Positions 11,849 through 22,499 of a stretch of DNA of 64,000 bases are shown here, in pieces. Where the stretch lies: assembly GCF_002288925.2 (NCBI RefSeq), contig NW_022098076.1, positions 83,132,535 to 83,196,534 of the forward strand. The letters run 5' to 3'. Position 1 is the stretch's first letter; each line of letters starts with the position of its first letter. The DNA is from Delphinapterus leucas (Eukaryota > Chordata > Mammalia > Artiodactyla > Monodontidae). The translations under genes and the position numbers were made by a program. The notes under the pieces are model-generated. The model searched no databases. It worked only from the letters and a program-made list of their open reading frames with translations, and was not told the origin of the DNA.

Positions 11849-12904
11849 GAATTAGTTCATTTTTAAGGAGAAAAAAGTAATTGTCCTGCTGGGTACATTT
11901 TTCAGCAGGGATGCCTGACTGGCTTGTTTTTTATCTGACCATGATGTGGTTTCAGTTAGCAGTAGCACTCATTGTACCAGAGTAGCAGTCATTGTACCAG
12001 AAAATACAAATCTAAAGAAGTCGAAAGATACTTGAGCTGAATGCAGGTGTTGTCTAAGCGCGTGATGCTTTAACTTCTCCCTGGCTAACCATCCTCGTCC
12101 GCAAGTCTCTTCAGGTTTTGAGAGTTCGAGGCAAGTATCTTATCGCATCTATACTACAACCTTTAAAACTTCTTTTTTTCTCTTATTTTACTTGCCTTAA
12201 CTCTGCTTTGGGTGAAGTCAAGAGAGGATTTCTACTTTATATCAATAATACAAGTGTGGATGTTTTCAGCGTTAGAGAAATTATAACACATGTAATGTAA
12301 CTCAAATCCACCACTGATAAATTTTAAATAAAATATTTCCAAATATGAAGGAAGACTAAGTTTGAAAGAAGAGATTTATGGGGCAACTGGTCTCCTAAGA
12401 AATGTGAAGAAATATAACAAACAAACAAAAATCCAGAAGAATGGTAGGGACTGTTTTCAGTGTTAGTGTGACCTTCCTGAGATGTTCCAAATCAATGACT
12501 AGGAAAACTCTGACATGAAAGAACCCCTAACTGAAACAGAAGCTCAGCTTGCTGGTGTCTTTCAAGATTCCTGGTGGCTTTTATTGCTTGGACTTGCAAG
12601 GGCCAGTAGCCCAGGGGTATATGATTTCCTCCTGAGTGTTCTATCGCTATTAGGATATTGTCTGCCACCAGGTATGCACTTGTAACTTGCTTATAACCTT
12701 CAGATCCAAAAGGTTTTCCAAATGTCATGTGAGATTAATTAAATCAAAGAGAAAAATCACAATTTTCTTATCAAGTTAAGCATTGAAAAGATTTTTGTTA
12801 AAACAATGAAGTATGGATTATAAAAACATATTTCACAGTATAGAACATGATTTAAATAAATGCAAATACCTATAACAAAATTATTAACCTGTTACCATAC
12901 TGTA
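11849..12904. other. Unassigned sequence with a 20-bp tandem duplication
   Basis: No gene. The phrase GTAGCA(C/G)TCATTGTACCAGA is duplicated head to tail near 11962-12001. The part at 12040-12150 has several CpGs in an AT-rich setting (AAGCGCGTGATG, CCTCGTCCGCAAG, TTATCGCATC). Confidence 0.5.
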
Positions 12905-13110
12905 ACTCATGGGTCAGCAATCCATGGCTCATGGGCCAAATCCGGTCCTCCCTACTGGAACACAGTCATACCATGCACTTCTGTATTGTCTGTCTGCTTT
13001 CTTGCTAGAACGGCAGAGTTTAGGAGTTTTGATAACCACTGCATGGCCCACAAAGCCTAAATAATTTTATCCAGTTCTTTACGGAAAAAGTTCGCCAACA
13101 CTAGTGTGAT
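12905..13110 (-). mobile_element. Non-autonomous hAT-type DNA transposon remnant
   Basis: The common mammalian hAT-derived repeat is recognised by GGGTCAGCAATCC near 12911, GGGCCAAATCCGG, GGAACACAGTCAT, GGCCCACAAAGCCTAAA and the closing AAAGTTCGCCAACAC. Strand is assigned by the usual consensus direction and is uncertain. The ends are eroded, so no 8-bp duplication could be confirmed. The exact family name is not certain. Confidence 0.75.
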
Positions 13111-14188
13111 TTAATCTCCCTTTAGAGAAAAGTAGAATGCTTTCATTAATTTTTCCTGAATCATTATGCCTCTAGTTAAAAAAAAAAAATTTATTTCAAG
13201 GATATACCTCCAACTTTCATACAGGCAGGTATGAAGCAAAGTGCCAAACGAAAGCTGAGCACAGCTATAAGCAAATAGCTATTAGCAGTGCCACAGTTGA
13301 TAAGAAAGCTGTAGATAATTGGAAACCAAAACAAACTATAAATCAGAGGCTTCAGAGAAACAGGAAACAAGACTTCTGGGTAATTCTCAGGGTTTTTTCT
13401 TCATCGGAAATGTGGCATTGCCTTAAAATTCCTCTTATCTGTGAATCAAGAGGTGAACCAAGATATATTCACAGGTATTTAGCAACAGATATTCATAAGC
13501 TGAGGGCTTTCAACTGAATAAATTCTTACCTTGACATGTTGTAAAGATGATAAATTTTCTTTAAAATGTCAAGCAATGGTTAAAACAAAACATAACCGTT
13601 AATGAGACCGTGCAGTTGGAACAGAAAAATATCTCTATTCAAGCGATTGACATTTAAGTAATTGTAGATATACAGACAGATATTCTTTGCATCATTACAA
13701 TACAAATCAGTCTGGGACTTGCACCCAAGTATGCAAAAATAGGAGAAGAATCAGTAACAGGGAAACCAAAGGACAAGATATCAATCCAGAACGAATAAGA
13801 ATAGAAAAGTGTCCTGATAGCTATTAGCAAGAAACTATAATCATTAATATGGAGTTACCAGAAAATTATACCCATATATCAGTTGTGAGTGAGAAAAAAA
13901 AGCATATGTGTGTATGTATATATATATATATATGTATACCATTCAGAATACTGTATAGTTTATTTTCTACTGATGACATTTTCAACTAATCTTTTTAACT
14001 TTTATAGAAATTCTCAATTAAAAATTTGGTGAAGTTATTTTAATGTTAAGGTAAGGTATAAATAAGGTAGGCTAGCTTCCATTTACAGATTATACAAGTA
14101 ACAAAGCTATTATTCTGACAAAATGAATTAATAAGAATAATTCTACTTATTACTCATATCCCTCATGGATTCAATTTTTATATTTAAG
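13111..14188. other. Unassigned AT-rich sequence with microsatellite
   Basis: No gene. A poly-A run lies near 13178-13189 and a (TG/TA)n tract at about 13906-13935. Confidence 0.5.
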
Positions 14189-14300
14189 GTATTTATTGAA
14201 CATCTACTGTATGTCAGGCTTTTGATGCTTTTGATTCAGCAGTGAGCAAAACAAAAATTCATGCCCTCATGGGCTGAACCATCTGGTCCAGGAGACAGAC
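14189..14300 (+). repeat. L2/MIR-class ancient repeat fragment
   Basis: Contains the widespread mammalian repeat words TATTTATTGAACATCTACTG, ATGTCAGGC, CAGCAGTGAGCAAAAC and CATGCCCTCATGGGC. The family is not fixed. Confidence 0.5.
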
Positions 14301-14339
14301 AACCAATGGCCAAACATGGCTATTCTACTTTCAAATGTA

Positions 14340-15090
14340 TGTCCTAATCTAACCTCTTCTCACCACCTCTGCCACTACTATCCCAGTCATATCACCATCA
14401 TCTCTGTCTGATTAATTTCATTAATTTCCTGATCACTCTCCCTGCTTTTGCCCTCATCCCCAAGTTTTATTCTCCACATTAGAACTAAAATAATTCTGTG
14501 AAAACCTACTTCAGGCTTCCCTGGTGGCGCAGTGGTTGAGAGTCCACCTGTCAATGCAGGGGACGTGGGTTCGTGCCCTGGTCCGGGAAGATCCCACATG
14601 CCACGGAGCAGCTGGGCCCATGAGCCATGGCTGCTGAGACTGTGCGTCCGGAGCCTATGCTCTGCAACGGGAGAGGCCACAACAGTGAGAGGCCCGTGTA
14701 CCGGAAAAACAACAACAACAAAACCCTACTTCACATAGTGCATCTTCTCTCCTGAAAGCCCTCCAATTGTCTTCCATTTCATAAGAATAAAATGAAAAGT
14801 CCTACTGTCACCTCCCAGTGTGTACCCTCGACCCTCTCTCCCATCTCATCCCCTACAGCTCTTCTCACTTACTCTACACCAGACCCATGGGCTTCTTGAC
14901 TTGCTCCGTGAAAACTTCAGGCATAAGGAAACACCTGACTCAGGAACATCGAACTTGCAGCTCCCACACCACATGTTCTTTCCCAGAAATCAACATGCCT
15001 TACTTCCTCCCTTCATTCCTATTTCTGTCCAAATGCCACTATATCAGATAGAACATGCCCCATCAAAAATAATGCCTCATCCATCATGAG
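14340..15090 (+). repeat. L2-like LINE 3' fragment, split by a SINE
   Basis: The left part (14340-14513) and right part (14721-15090) are consecutive pieces of one ancient mammalian LINE-type repeat: CATCATCTCTGTCTGATTA, CCTCATCCCC..., then AGCCCTCCAATTGTCTTCC and CTGTCCAAATGCCACTAT. They are separated by the CHR SINE at 14514-14720. No frame survives. The L2 assignment is by recall of consensus words. Confidence 0.5.
14514..14720 (+). mobile_element. CHR-type SINE
   Basis: Full-length plus-strand copy, GGCTTCCCTGGTGGCGCAG to GGCCCGTGTACCGG, with an (AAC)n-like tail. The flanking duplication is AAAACCTACTTCA on the left (14501-14513) and AAACCCTACTTCA on the right (14721-14733), slightly diverged. 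Several CpGs have decayed to TG/CA, for example GTCAATGCAGG and GGACGTGGG. Confidence 0.95.
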
Positions 15091-16140
15091 GATGCCCTTC
15101 GTCAGCTTCATTGCTGTTCTTCATTTATACATTAATGGTTCATTTGATTAGACGTTGCAACACCTCTCCCCTACATTTGTTTGTTTTTTGTTATGTCTGC
15201 TTCTCTTATGATCCTTTGTTCTAACCATTGCTTAACATTTTAAATGAGATTTATTATTTTTACAGTTTGCTAAGGTAGGAATTTATTCAGTTGAAGCCAC
15301 TTGACTTGTGATCATCTGTCTCTGTTTTGCTGGTTCTTCTTTATGTTTGTTTCTCTTATCATCTTTCTTATTGTAAAATATCTGCCCATTTTCTCTCTTT
15401 TACTTTTCCTGGATCCAGATGCTTTTTATATATCCCAAATATTAACTACATTGGTCAGTAAATGTCTTCATGACTTGGTTTTGACTTTTCTACAATGTGT
15501 TGTCTGAACTCACTGAAATAATTGAAACAATAAAGTGGAAGATCTTAAAATCTTTATAAAATAGATTTTATAATTTTTTATGTACAGTTGATTAAATAAG
15601 GAATAATTAATTTTGAAGGCTTTTTCTAATGACTCTCAGAATTATTTTTAGTAATTCACATTTTTAAATGCCTACCTATACTCTATCAAAATTATTGGAA
15701 GCTAAATATGGACATATTTTTGTTTTCTCATTTTTTAATAAACTCAGATATAATACATACCCCATATTAAGAAATACATATATAGATATAGATTTGGATG
15801 TATAAACTAAGGAAGAGGAACTACAGAATTCCTCCAAATTTATCAAATATAATGTAAGTAAATGAGCACTATTTAACATTACCATCAGATTTTTCAGGTT
15901 TGGGACTATAGGATTAACATACACAAACTTTCATCCTGTCTATATGCTTATTTTAACTTTCAGATATGCACCCTTAGTTAAAGTAAAACCAGTACAAACT
16001 CTCTTGTTTTTTGTTTTTTTTTCTACTGAATCAGTTACATTAACATTTTATTCATTACTATTTTTACATTCAGAAAATGTACGTCTTTACTCAACAATAA
16101 TCCTGTAAAGTTCGTTTGCCTACTGTAAACTAAGTTTAAA
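15091..16140. other. Unassigned AT-rich sequence
   Basis: No gene or confidently named repeat; short T-rich frames only. Confidence 0.5.
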
Positions 16141-16246
16141 ATATGGGGTTATATGTATATGTATAGCTGATTCACTTTGTTATAAAGCAGAAACTAACAC
16201 ACCATTGTAAAGCAATTAGGCTCCAATAAAGATGTTAAAAAAAAAA
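16141..16246 (+). mobile_element. L1 3' end, about 100 bp (young cetartiodactyl type)
   Basis: Terminal L1 3' UTR: GTATAGCTGATTCACTTTG, ATAAAGCAGAAACTAACACA, CCATTGTAAAGCAATTAGG, CCAATAAAGATGTT, followed by a poly-A tail. It is strongly 5'-truncated. The same 3' end, reverse complemented, is at 36930-37000. Confidence 0.85.
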
Positions 16247-16261
16247 AGAAGAAGAATACTT

Positions 16262-16570
16262 GGGACTTCCCTGGTGGCACAGTGGTTAAAAATCCACCTG
16301 CCAGGGCAGGGAACATGGGTTTGATCCCTGGTCCAGGAAGATCCCACATGCTGTGAAGCAACTAAGCCCATGCGACACAACTACTCAGCCCACACGCCAC
16401 AACTACTGAGCCTGTGGGCCTAGAGCCTGTGCTCCACAACAAGAGAAGACACCGCAATGAGAAGCCCATGCACCACAACGAAGAGTAGCCCCCGCTTGCC
16501 ACAACTAGAGAAAGCCCGCGCACAGCAATGAAAACCCAATGCAGCCAAAAATTAAAACACGAAAAAAAGA
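16262..16570 (+). mobile_element. Long CHR-related SINE (about 310 bp)
   Basis: tRNA-like head GGGACTTCCCTGGTGGCACAG followed by the long body with repeated ACAACTACT/GAAGCCC blocks, AAGAGAAGACACCGCAATG and GAAGAGTAGCCCCCGC, then an A-rich tail. It is older than the short CHR copies, with many CpG-to-TG changes. It lies directly after the L1 3' end at 16141. Confidence 0.9.
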
Positions 16571-16855
16571 AAACAGAATAAAACCAAGTTCACTTCTCTG
16601 ACTGAGCTAGTATTGTTAAACTATCAATGAAAAACAAGCTAGATTAAAAATTACAATGATTGTAAAAATAAACAGGTTAAACATTCTGTCTCATCCCTGT
16701 TTCTGCAGCCTCTCACTTTCTATAGCAACACATACAACTCTGGGCTCACCTATTCTAAAATAAAACAAACATACAAAAAAACAAGCCAATAAACTTCCTT
16801 CTTTTTCTGAAAGGAGAAATGTGGGACTGGGAGACATTAAAAATTTTGACAATAT
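16571..16855. other. Unassigned spacer
   Basis: AT-rich; no gene. Confidence 0.6.
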
Positions 16856-16868
16856 CACAAGGATTTTT

Positions 16869-17080
16869 TTTGTTTTGTTTTGTTTTTTGCGGTACACGGG
16901 CCTGTCACTGTTGTGGCCTCTCCCGTTGCAGAGCACAGGCTCCGGACGCACAGGCTCAGCGGTCATGGCTCACGGGCCCAGCCGCTCCACGGCATGTGGG
17001 ATCTTCCCAGACCAGGGCACGAACCCGCATCCCCTGCATTGGCAGGCGGACTCTCAACCACTGGGCCACCAGGGAAACAC
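16869..17080 (-). mobile_element. CHR-type SINE
   Basis: Minus-strand full-length copy with a TTTTG-repeat tail at the left. It is flanked by the perfect 13-nt duplication CACAAGGATTTTT (16856-16868 and 17081-17093). The head reads CCACCAGGGAAAC on the plus strand. Its three translated frames give the generic SINE peptides. Confidence 0.96.
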
Positions 17081-17179
17081 CACAAGGATTTTTGATTGGG
17101 GCAAAGTCGGGGCCAGAATCCTCTCTCTGATGTTGACTTCAGGCAAAGGCCTTCAGAGGCTGTACCCTCCAGGTCAAGA

Positions 17180-17405
17180 GTGCAAACTCAGGAAGCATAA
17201 TAATCTAGGTTTAATCCTGGCTATTCTCTACTAGGTATTAATTTACTTAATCTCTTTAAACTATGTAGCCTCATCTGGAAGTGAATATTGTAAAAATTGA
17301 ACCTACTACCCAGGGTTATCATACAGACTAATGAATGTAAAGCACTTGCCAGTAGTACCTGGCATTTGATAAATGTTCAATAAATATTAAGTATCGCTAT
17401 TAGTC
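17180..17405 (+). repeat. MIR SINE
   Basis: MIR order is visible: AGTGCAAACTCAGGAAG, TTTAATCCTGGC, TTTACTTAATCTCTTTAAAC, CCTCATCTGGAAG, GGGTTATCATACAGACTAATG, AAAGCACTTGCCAG, CCTGGCATTTGATAAATG. Ancient and inert. Confidence 0.75.
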
Positions 17406-17449
17406 CCCATTCTATATTGTTACTTTGCCCTCTTGTTTGAATCTTTAAG

Positions 17450-17800
17450 GAGTGCACAGTTCTTCCTTTTGTTTCCCTTGCAAAGAAAACCTATGTGTAC
17501 CCTGAAATCTTTTTACACTCACTGTAATGGGGAGACTTCATCCTCTCCCTGCAATAATGCTAGCTGGTATCAGGACTCTGCCTGTCTTCTACATTTTTGC
17601 TCAACCAATATTCTTTAAATACTGTCTCTACCATGCTGGTCCTCTGGTCTCAAATCTTCGGTGGTACCATCTGTATCACCACAATAAAACTAAATTTCTC
17701 AGCCTGGCTTTCAAACTGCCCATACTCAGAACTAATCACTTCTTGGTTTGCAGCATTCAAGCTCTCATCACTGACCTTGTCCCTAACCCGTTCCCTCATA
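17450..17800 (+). repeat. L2-like ancient repeat (tentative)
   Basis: Pyrimidine-rich, L2-3'-like text (CTCTCCCTGCAATAATGC, TCTCAGCCTGGCTTTCAAAC). Overlapping short plus-strand frames show no domain. Confidence 0.35.
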
Positions 17801-17811
17801 GCTCATGATGG

Positions 17812-18030
17812 CAGCGTGGTTAGTGGTTTAGCATGCCATCTCTGGAATCAGGTTGTTGAGTTCAAATCTTGGTTTGCCCAATGTCTTCAATACAGAGGTT
17901 CCTCAATCTCACTAAACCTGAGATTCCTTCTGTGTAAAATGAAGCTAGTAATAGTAAAAATATGTTCCACTGGGACTAGATAAGATAAAGTGTGGGACCT
18001 GAACCATAGTAAGCATTCAGTGAACACTAG
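17812..18030 (+). repeat. MIR SINE
   Basis: GCGTGGTTAGTGGTTTAGCA, GAATCAGGTTGTTGAGTTCA, AATCTTGGTTTGCC, CTGTGTAAAATGAAGC and GTAAGCATTCAGTGAAC follow the MIR consensus order. Confidence 0.75.
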
Positions 18031-18046
18031 CACATCTGATGGGTGG

Positions 18047-18693
18047 TGCATCTTACCTTCTCTTTGATGGATGAGGAGTTGCTTCTTATGGATGAGTAAA
18101 GAAAGTGGTTTCTTGAGATGTAAGCTACTCCTGATGAAGACGCTGTGAAGATTGTTGAAATGACAACAGAAGATTTAGAATATTGCATAAATTTAGTTGA
18201 CAAAGTAGAGGCAGGGTATGAAAGGACTGACTCCAATTTTGAAAAGTTTTGTGGATAAAATGTTACAAACAGCACTGCATGTTACAGAGAAATCATTCAT
18301 AAAAGGAAGAGTCAATCAATGCAGCAAACTTCTTTGTCCCCTTGTTTTAAGAAATTGCCATGGCCCCCCAACCTTCATCAATCACCACCTTGATTAGTCA
18401 GTATCCATCAACATTGAGGCAAGACCCTCCACTAGCATAAAGATTGTGACTTGCTGAAGGCTCAGATGATGGTTAGCATTTTTAAGCAATAAAGTATCAT
18501 TAATTAAGGCTTATACATTATTTTTTATAGATATGGTTGTATTACACACTTAATAGATTACAGAATAGTGTAGACATAACTTTTACATTCACTGGGAAAC
18601 CAAAAAAATAATGTGACTCGCTTAATTGTGATATTTGCTTTATTGTGGTGGTCTGGAACTGAACCTGCAAAAATATGTCTGAGGAATGCCTAT
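18047..18693 (+). pseudogene. Tigger1 DNA transposon 3' end with decayed transposase
   Basis: The first part translates to the C-terminal end of the Tigger1/pogo-type transposase (DEELLLMDE, stop, RKWFLEM, stop, then [24 protein letters not shown]). Stops at 18097-18099 (TAA) and shortly after it break the frame. The second part (from about 18470) is the Tigger1 3' noncoding end: GCAATAAAGTATC, ATTCACTGGGAAACC, TGTGGTGGTCTGGAACTGAA and the TIR remnant GAGGAATGCCTATA. It is missing the 5' two thirds. Not mobile. Confidence 0.9.
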
Positions 18694-19944
18694 AGTAAAA
18701 AAATATATACGCTATTGCCCAAAAACCATTGCAAAAATATCCAATGTAAAATCAGATATGAACCATCCATATGTATATGTGTGGCAACTTTTAGCCTGGG
18801 AGATAGATATATATGTAATAAATACACATGTGTATACAATATACAACATGTATGTTACATATATTTTATTAAATACGTGCAATATATTTGTAAAAGATAG
18901 TTGTTTAAGTAAATTTAAAATAAAATTTTAAGAACCCGTACAGGAAACTATTGTAAAAAAAGGTCATATTTATTTGGGGCTTAGATTGATTTTCTTATTG
19001 TCTGCACTTAAATTGAGGTTTCTTAACATTTACCTTGCAGTGGAACCTATTCATCTGAGGTAGATCACTTGATATGAGGAACAGAAGTTTATCAGATATT
19101 AGTAGTATTAAATTATCTTTCTTAGTAAAGGGAATAAATCAGTTTCAGGAAAATTTGGGGGAGGAATATGGTGTTTGTAACTCAGTTTCCTCCACCCCAC
19201 CCCACCCCACACACACATACCTGTGTATCAACCAGCCATTGAATATGGACGGCTCCCAGGGAGGAAGCATGGCCTAGGACAAGGAGCTCTCGTCAACTGA
19301 GAGAAAGAGCACTCATCTGAGAGAAGTCAGCCTCCAAAATCCCCAGCAGGTGAAGTGATAAGAGCCTAGGTCCTGAGGGGTGGAGTGTATCTGGGAGACA
19401 CACCACAGCATCCACTACTGGCCTTGCCAGGTGACTTCCTGAGAGGTAGACCTCTAAATTCTCTATCTTCTTCCATACTTTCATCAACATTCTGTTGTAT
19501 GCTTCTCCTTCCACGACTCAGCTACCATTGCCCCTACCTTCCCTCCACAAACTTCTCAATATCCTTGAGACTCCCCACAGAAAATTCTGCCTCTTTCCTT
19601 GGTTTAACCAAAACCTAACCCAACTCTTAGATGTGGCTTTTTTTCTCTACCAACAACCACTTATTTTCCTTCATCCAGCCAGAACGTGTTAATTCAGATG
19701 GATTAACATTCTCCTCCATCCTCACTGCCAAAACTTTTCTTCTGTATCCCTTTGAAACTCATAATAACTGGATATTTTATCTTCTACTTTTCCTCCTTTC
19801 TACCAACTAATGATGTCCTTGTCATTGTCTCACATTTTTCAAAGATGCTGGCCCTGACTCACAGCATAATTTTATACCCTGCATCTTGGCACCATCTAGG
19901 GTGACATCACACTCACATGAACAACTTGTGAAATACCCTAGTAT
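18694..19944. other. Unassigned sequence with microsatellites
   Basis: AT-rich with a degenerate TATGTA tract (18790-18880). A CCCCA repeat running into CA units lies at 19192-19218. The C-rich part 19480-19720 resembles decayed L2-type sequence. No gene. Confidence 0.5.
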
Positions 19945-20050
19945 CATTATACTCAGAAAGCATGGTCCACAGTCCAGCAACACTGCCATGACCTGAGAGC
20001 TTTGTAGAAATTCAGAAATTCAGACCACTGCAGAATTGATTTTAAAGAGC
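19945..20050 (+). mobile_element. MER5A-like hAT-Charlie remnant
   Basis: Words CATGGTCCACAGTCCAGCAA, ACCTGAGAGCTTTGTAGAAA and TTCAGACCACTGCAGAATT match the MER5A-type layout. It is short and eroded. Confidence 0.55.
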
Positions 20051-20951
20051 AAGAAGGCATATGAAGAAAAGGGTATTTTAGTCAGTGAGAAAAAATATGA
20101 CAGTTTCTCCAACAGGAAAATAGAATGAAAGTCTTAAGCTGTAAGTTGGGGCTGAGAAATCAGAGGAAAATGAGGTCAGAGTGGATGATGGTTCAGTAAA
20201 GGTAGGTTGAGGTCAAATCATGGTCACACAATTCATGAGAAAGAGTGTGGATATTCATATGTTGATTTTTCAGGTAGTAGTGGTATGACTAAATCCGATA
20301 AAAATTAGAATAAATTAATATAAGAAGCAACAAAGATTTAGAAAATAACTTAGGAGACCATTATGGCAGAGAGAAACCAAAAGTCTACATTCTCTGGATA
20401 AATGGGAGAATCTAGTTCACACTGCTACACTGTGAGCTACAGAATCACTCTGGCAAGTACTCCAAAATATAAATTCCAGAGCCCAGTTTCCAAGATTGTT
20501 ATTCAGGATATCTGGGATGATGCCAGAATGTTCTTTTTATTTTGGGGGGCATTTCCCCTGTGAATACTTCCTGGTTCAACCCCTGCATGTAGGCGTAGTA
20601 GTTGGCAGGTCTTGCTGTTAACACTAATGTTCTCCATCGAAGGACACCTCTTTTTCCAGTTTTATAGAGAGGAGGTGTACTACCTTTATTTCAACCTAGA
20701 ATGGTCCTAAAGAAACAGAAGCAATTTTAGAGAGTTAGTCTGCCATCTAATATACAAAATATAGGTATATGTTCTTTATTCAGTTTTAATCAGGTTACTA
20801 CCTGGAATCCCTAAAAGAACTGGCTGACCAAATTGGCTACAAAAGACTTCAGACATCTCTAGGATGAAGTCTCCATAATTAAAATTAAAAGATAAGCAAA
20901 AGTCTGGGAGAAACTTTACTACACTGCATAAAAGAAGCAAAGGCTCTCATT
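20051..20951. other. Unassigned sequence
   Basis: No gene or named repeat recognised. Confidence 0.5.
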
Positions 20952-20964
20952 ATAAAGAATTTCT

Positions 20965-21282
20965 AGGGGACTTCCCTGGTGGTTCAGTGTTTAAGAATTC
21001 ACCTGCCAATGCAGGGGACACGGGTTCAAGCCCTGGTCTGGGAAGATCCCACATGTCACGGAGCAACTAAGCCCGCGAGCCACAACTACTGATCCAACGT
21101 ACCACAGCTACTGAAGTCTGCATGCCTAGAGCCCTTGCTCCGCAACAAGAGAAGGCACCACAATGAGAAGCCCGTGCACCACAGCAAAGAGTAGCCACCG
21201 TTAGCCCCATCTAGAGATAGCCCACGCGCAGCAACAAGGACCCAACACAGCCTAAATAAATAAATTTATTTAAAAAAATAAA
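20965..21282 (+). mobile_element. Long CHR-related SINE
   Basis: Same long class as the copy at 16262: GGGGACTTCCCTGGTGGTTCAG head, repeated ACAACTACT/ACAGCTACTG units, AACAAGAGAAGGCACCAC, GAGTAGCCACCG, then a (TAAA)n tail. Flanked by ATAAAGAATTTCT (20952-20964 and 21283-21295). Confidence 0.93.
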
Positions 21283-21309
21283 ATAAAGAATTTCTGGGAA
21301 TCATAAAGA

Positions 21310-22115
21310 AAAAGATCCAAACAGGGATGGCAAAGGATCTGAACAGACAAGTCACAGGAAACAATACCAATGGCCAATGTAGGTAAGACTTGTTCTATCT
21401 CAGGAATAATCAAAAAAGGCAAACGAGGAATCAATGTGACATTTTTGTTTAGGTTCTTGGCAAAACTTCTTTTTTTTAATGATGATAAACAGTGATTGAG
21501 AGTGTGTGAAAATGGTACTCTAGTGGTATCCAACTTGTGGGAATATAAATTGTTTTTTATCCTTTTAAGAATAATATGGTAACATCTATAAATTTAAAAT
21601 TCTCATACCTTTTGGCTTGGCAATTCCAATGTAATCTAGCCTGCAAAAGTACTAGTATTATGACCAAAGATTTCTGAGAACGTCAGTTTTAGTATTATTT
21701 ATAATACTAAAAAAATTGGAAATAACCTAATTATATATCAATAGAATAATAACAAAATACAGTAAACCATGAAATGTTTTCCAGTATTTCAAAGGATGAG
21801 GTGAATGTATAGGTCCTAATAAAGAACGATCTCTTTGGTATATTAAATGAAAAAAAAATCAGTTCACACAATAATACATATAGTATGATTGAACTTACTA
21901 TTTTTAAAATTTATATGGTTGCTTGTATGCATATATGCATGAAAAAATATTTTACAAAGTCTGGATGGATATAATACAACTGTGACTACTTCTGGGGAAG
22001 GGAATAATTTGCCGAAGTGGGAGTTTGTGGAAAATTTCATAATTTAATCTGTATAGCACTGCATTATATAATTTTTTTACAATATAAACATATCCTTGTA
22101 TAATTGAAAAAAATA
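21310..22115 (+). repeat. Ancient L1M 3' part
   Basis: Decayed ORF2 C-terminus and 3' UTR: AAAGGATCTGAACAGACAAG, CAATGGCCAATG, CTTTTGGCTTGGCAATTCCA, AAATTGGAAATAACCTAA, GTCTGGATGGATATAATAC, ACTTCTGGGGAAGGGAA. No usable frame. Confidence 0.75.
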
Positions 22116-22499
22116 AACAATATATATTAAATTCTTCCTAATATTGGAGAAAAACTATCAAGTTAAAGAACTCTCAAAGGAAAAACAAAGCTCACCTTGA
22201 CTATCACTGCTCTGATAGTAAGAAACCTTGAACTGCCCTGCTATGCTTATCTTTGATTGAATCCTTAATACTACATTAAAAAAAATAAAATATAACTATG
22301 ATTAAATAAAGGGTTTAGAATGGGGCTATTTCAAAATGTAAATTTGGGTAAAAGTTAGTTTGCTTGTTCAATTTCCCCCTCTCTCAAAGCCTTAGCTGAT
22401 AAAAGCTGTTACAATTTTGAGTGTGTGTGTAACTGATTCTGAGGCAAGATAAAATCATTATCACATAAGAAGGTATTTCCCATTTCATGCTAGCTCCTC
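22116..22499. other. Unassigned spacer left of the CpG-rich island
   Basis: AT-rich; no gene. Confidence 0.5.
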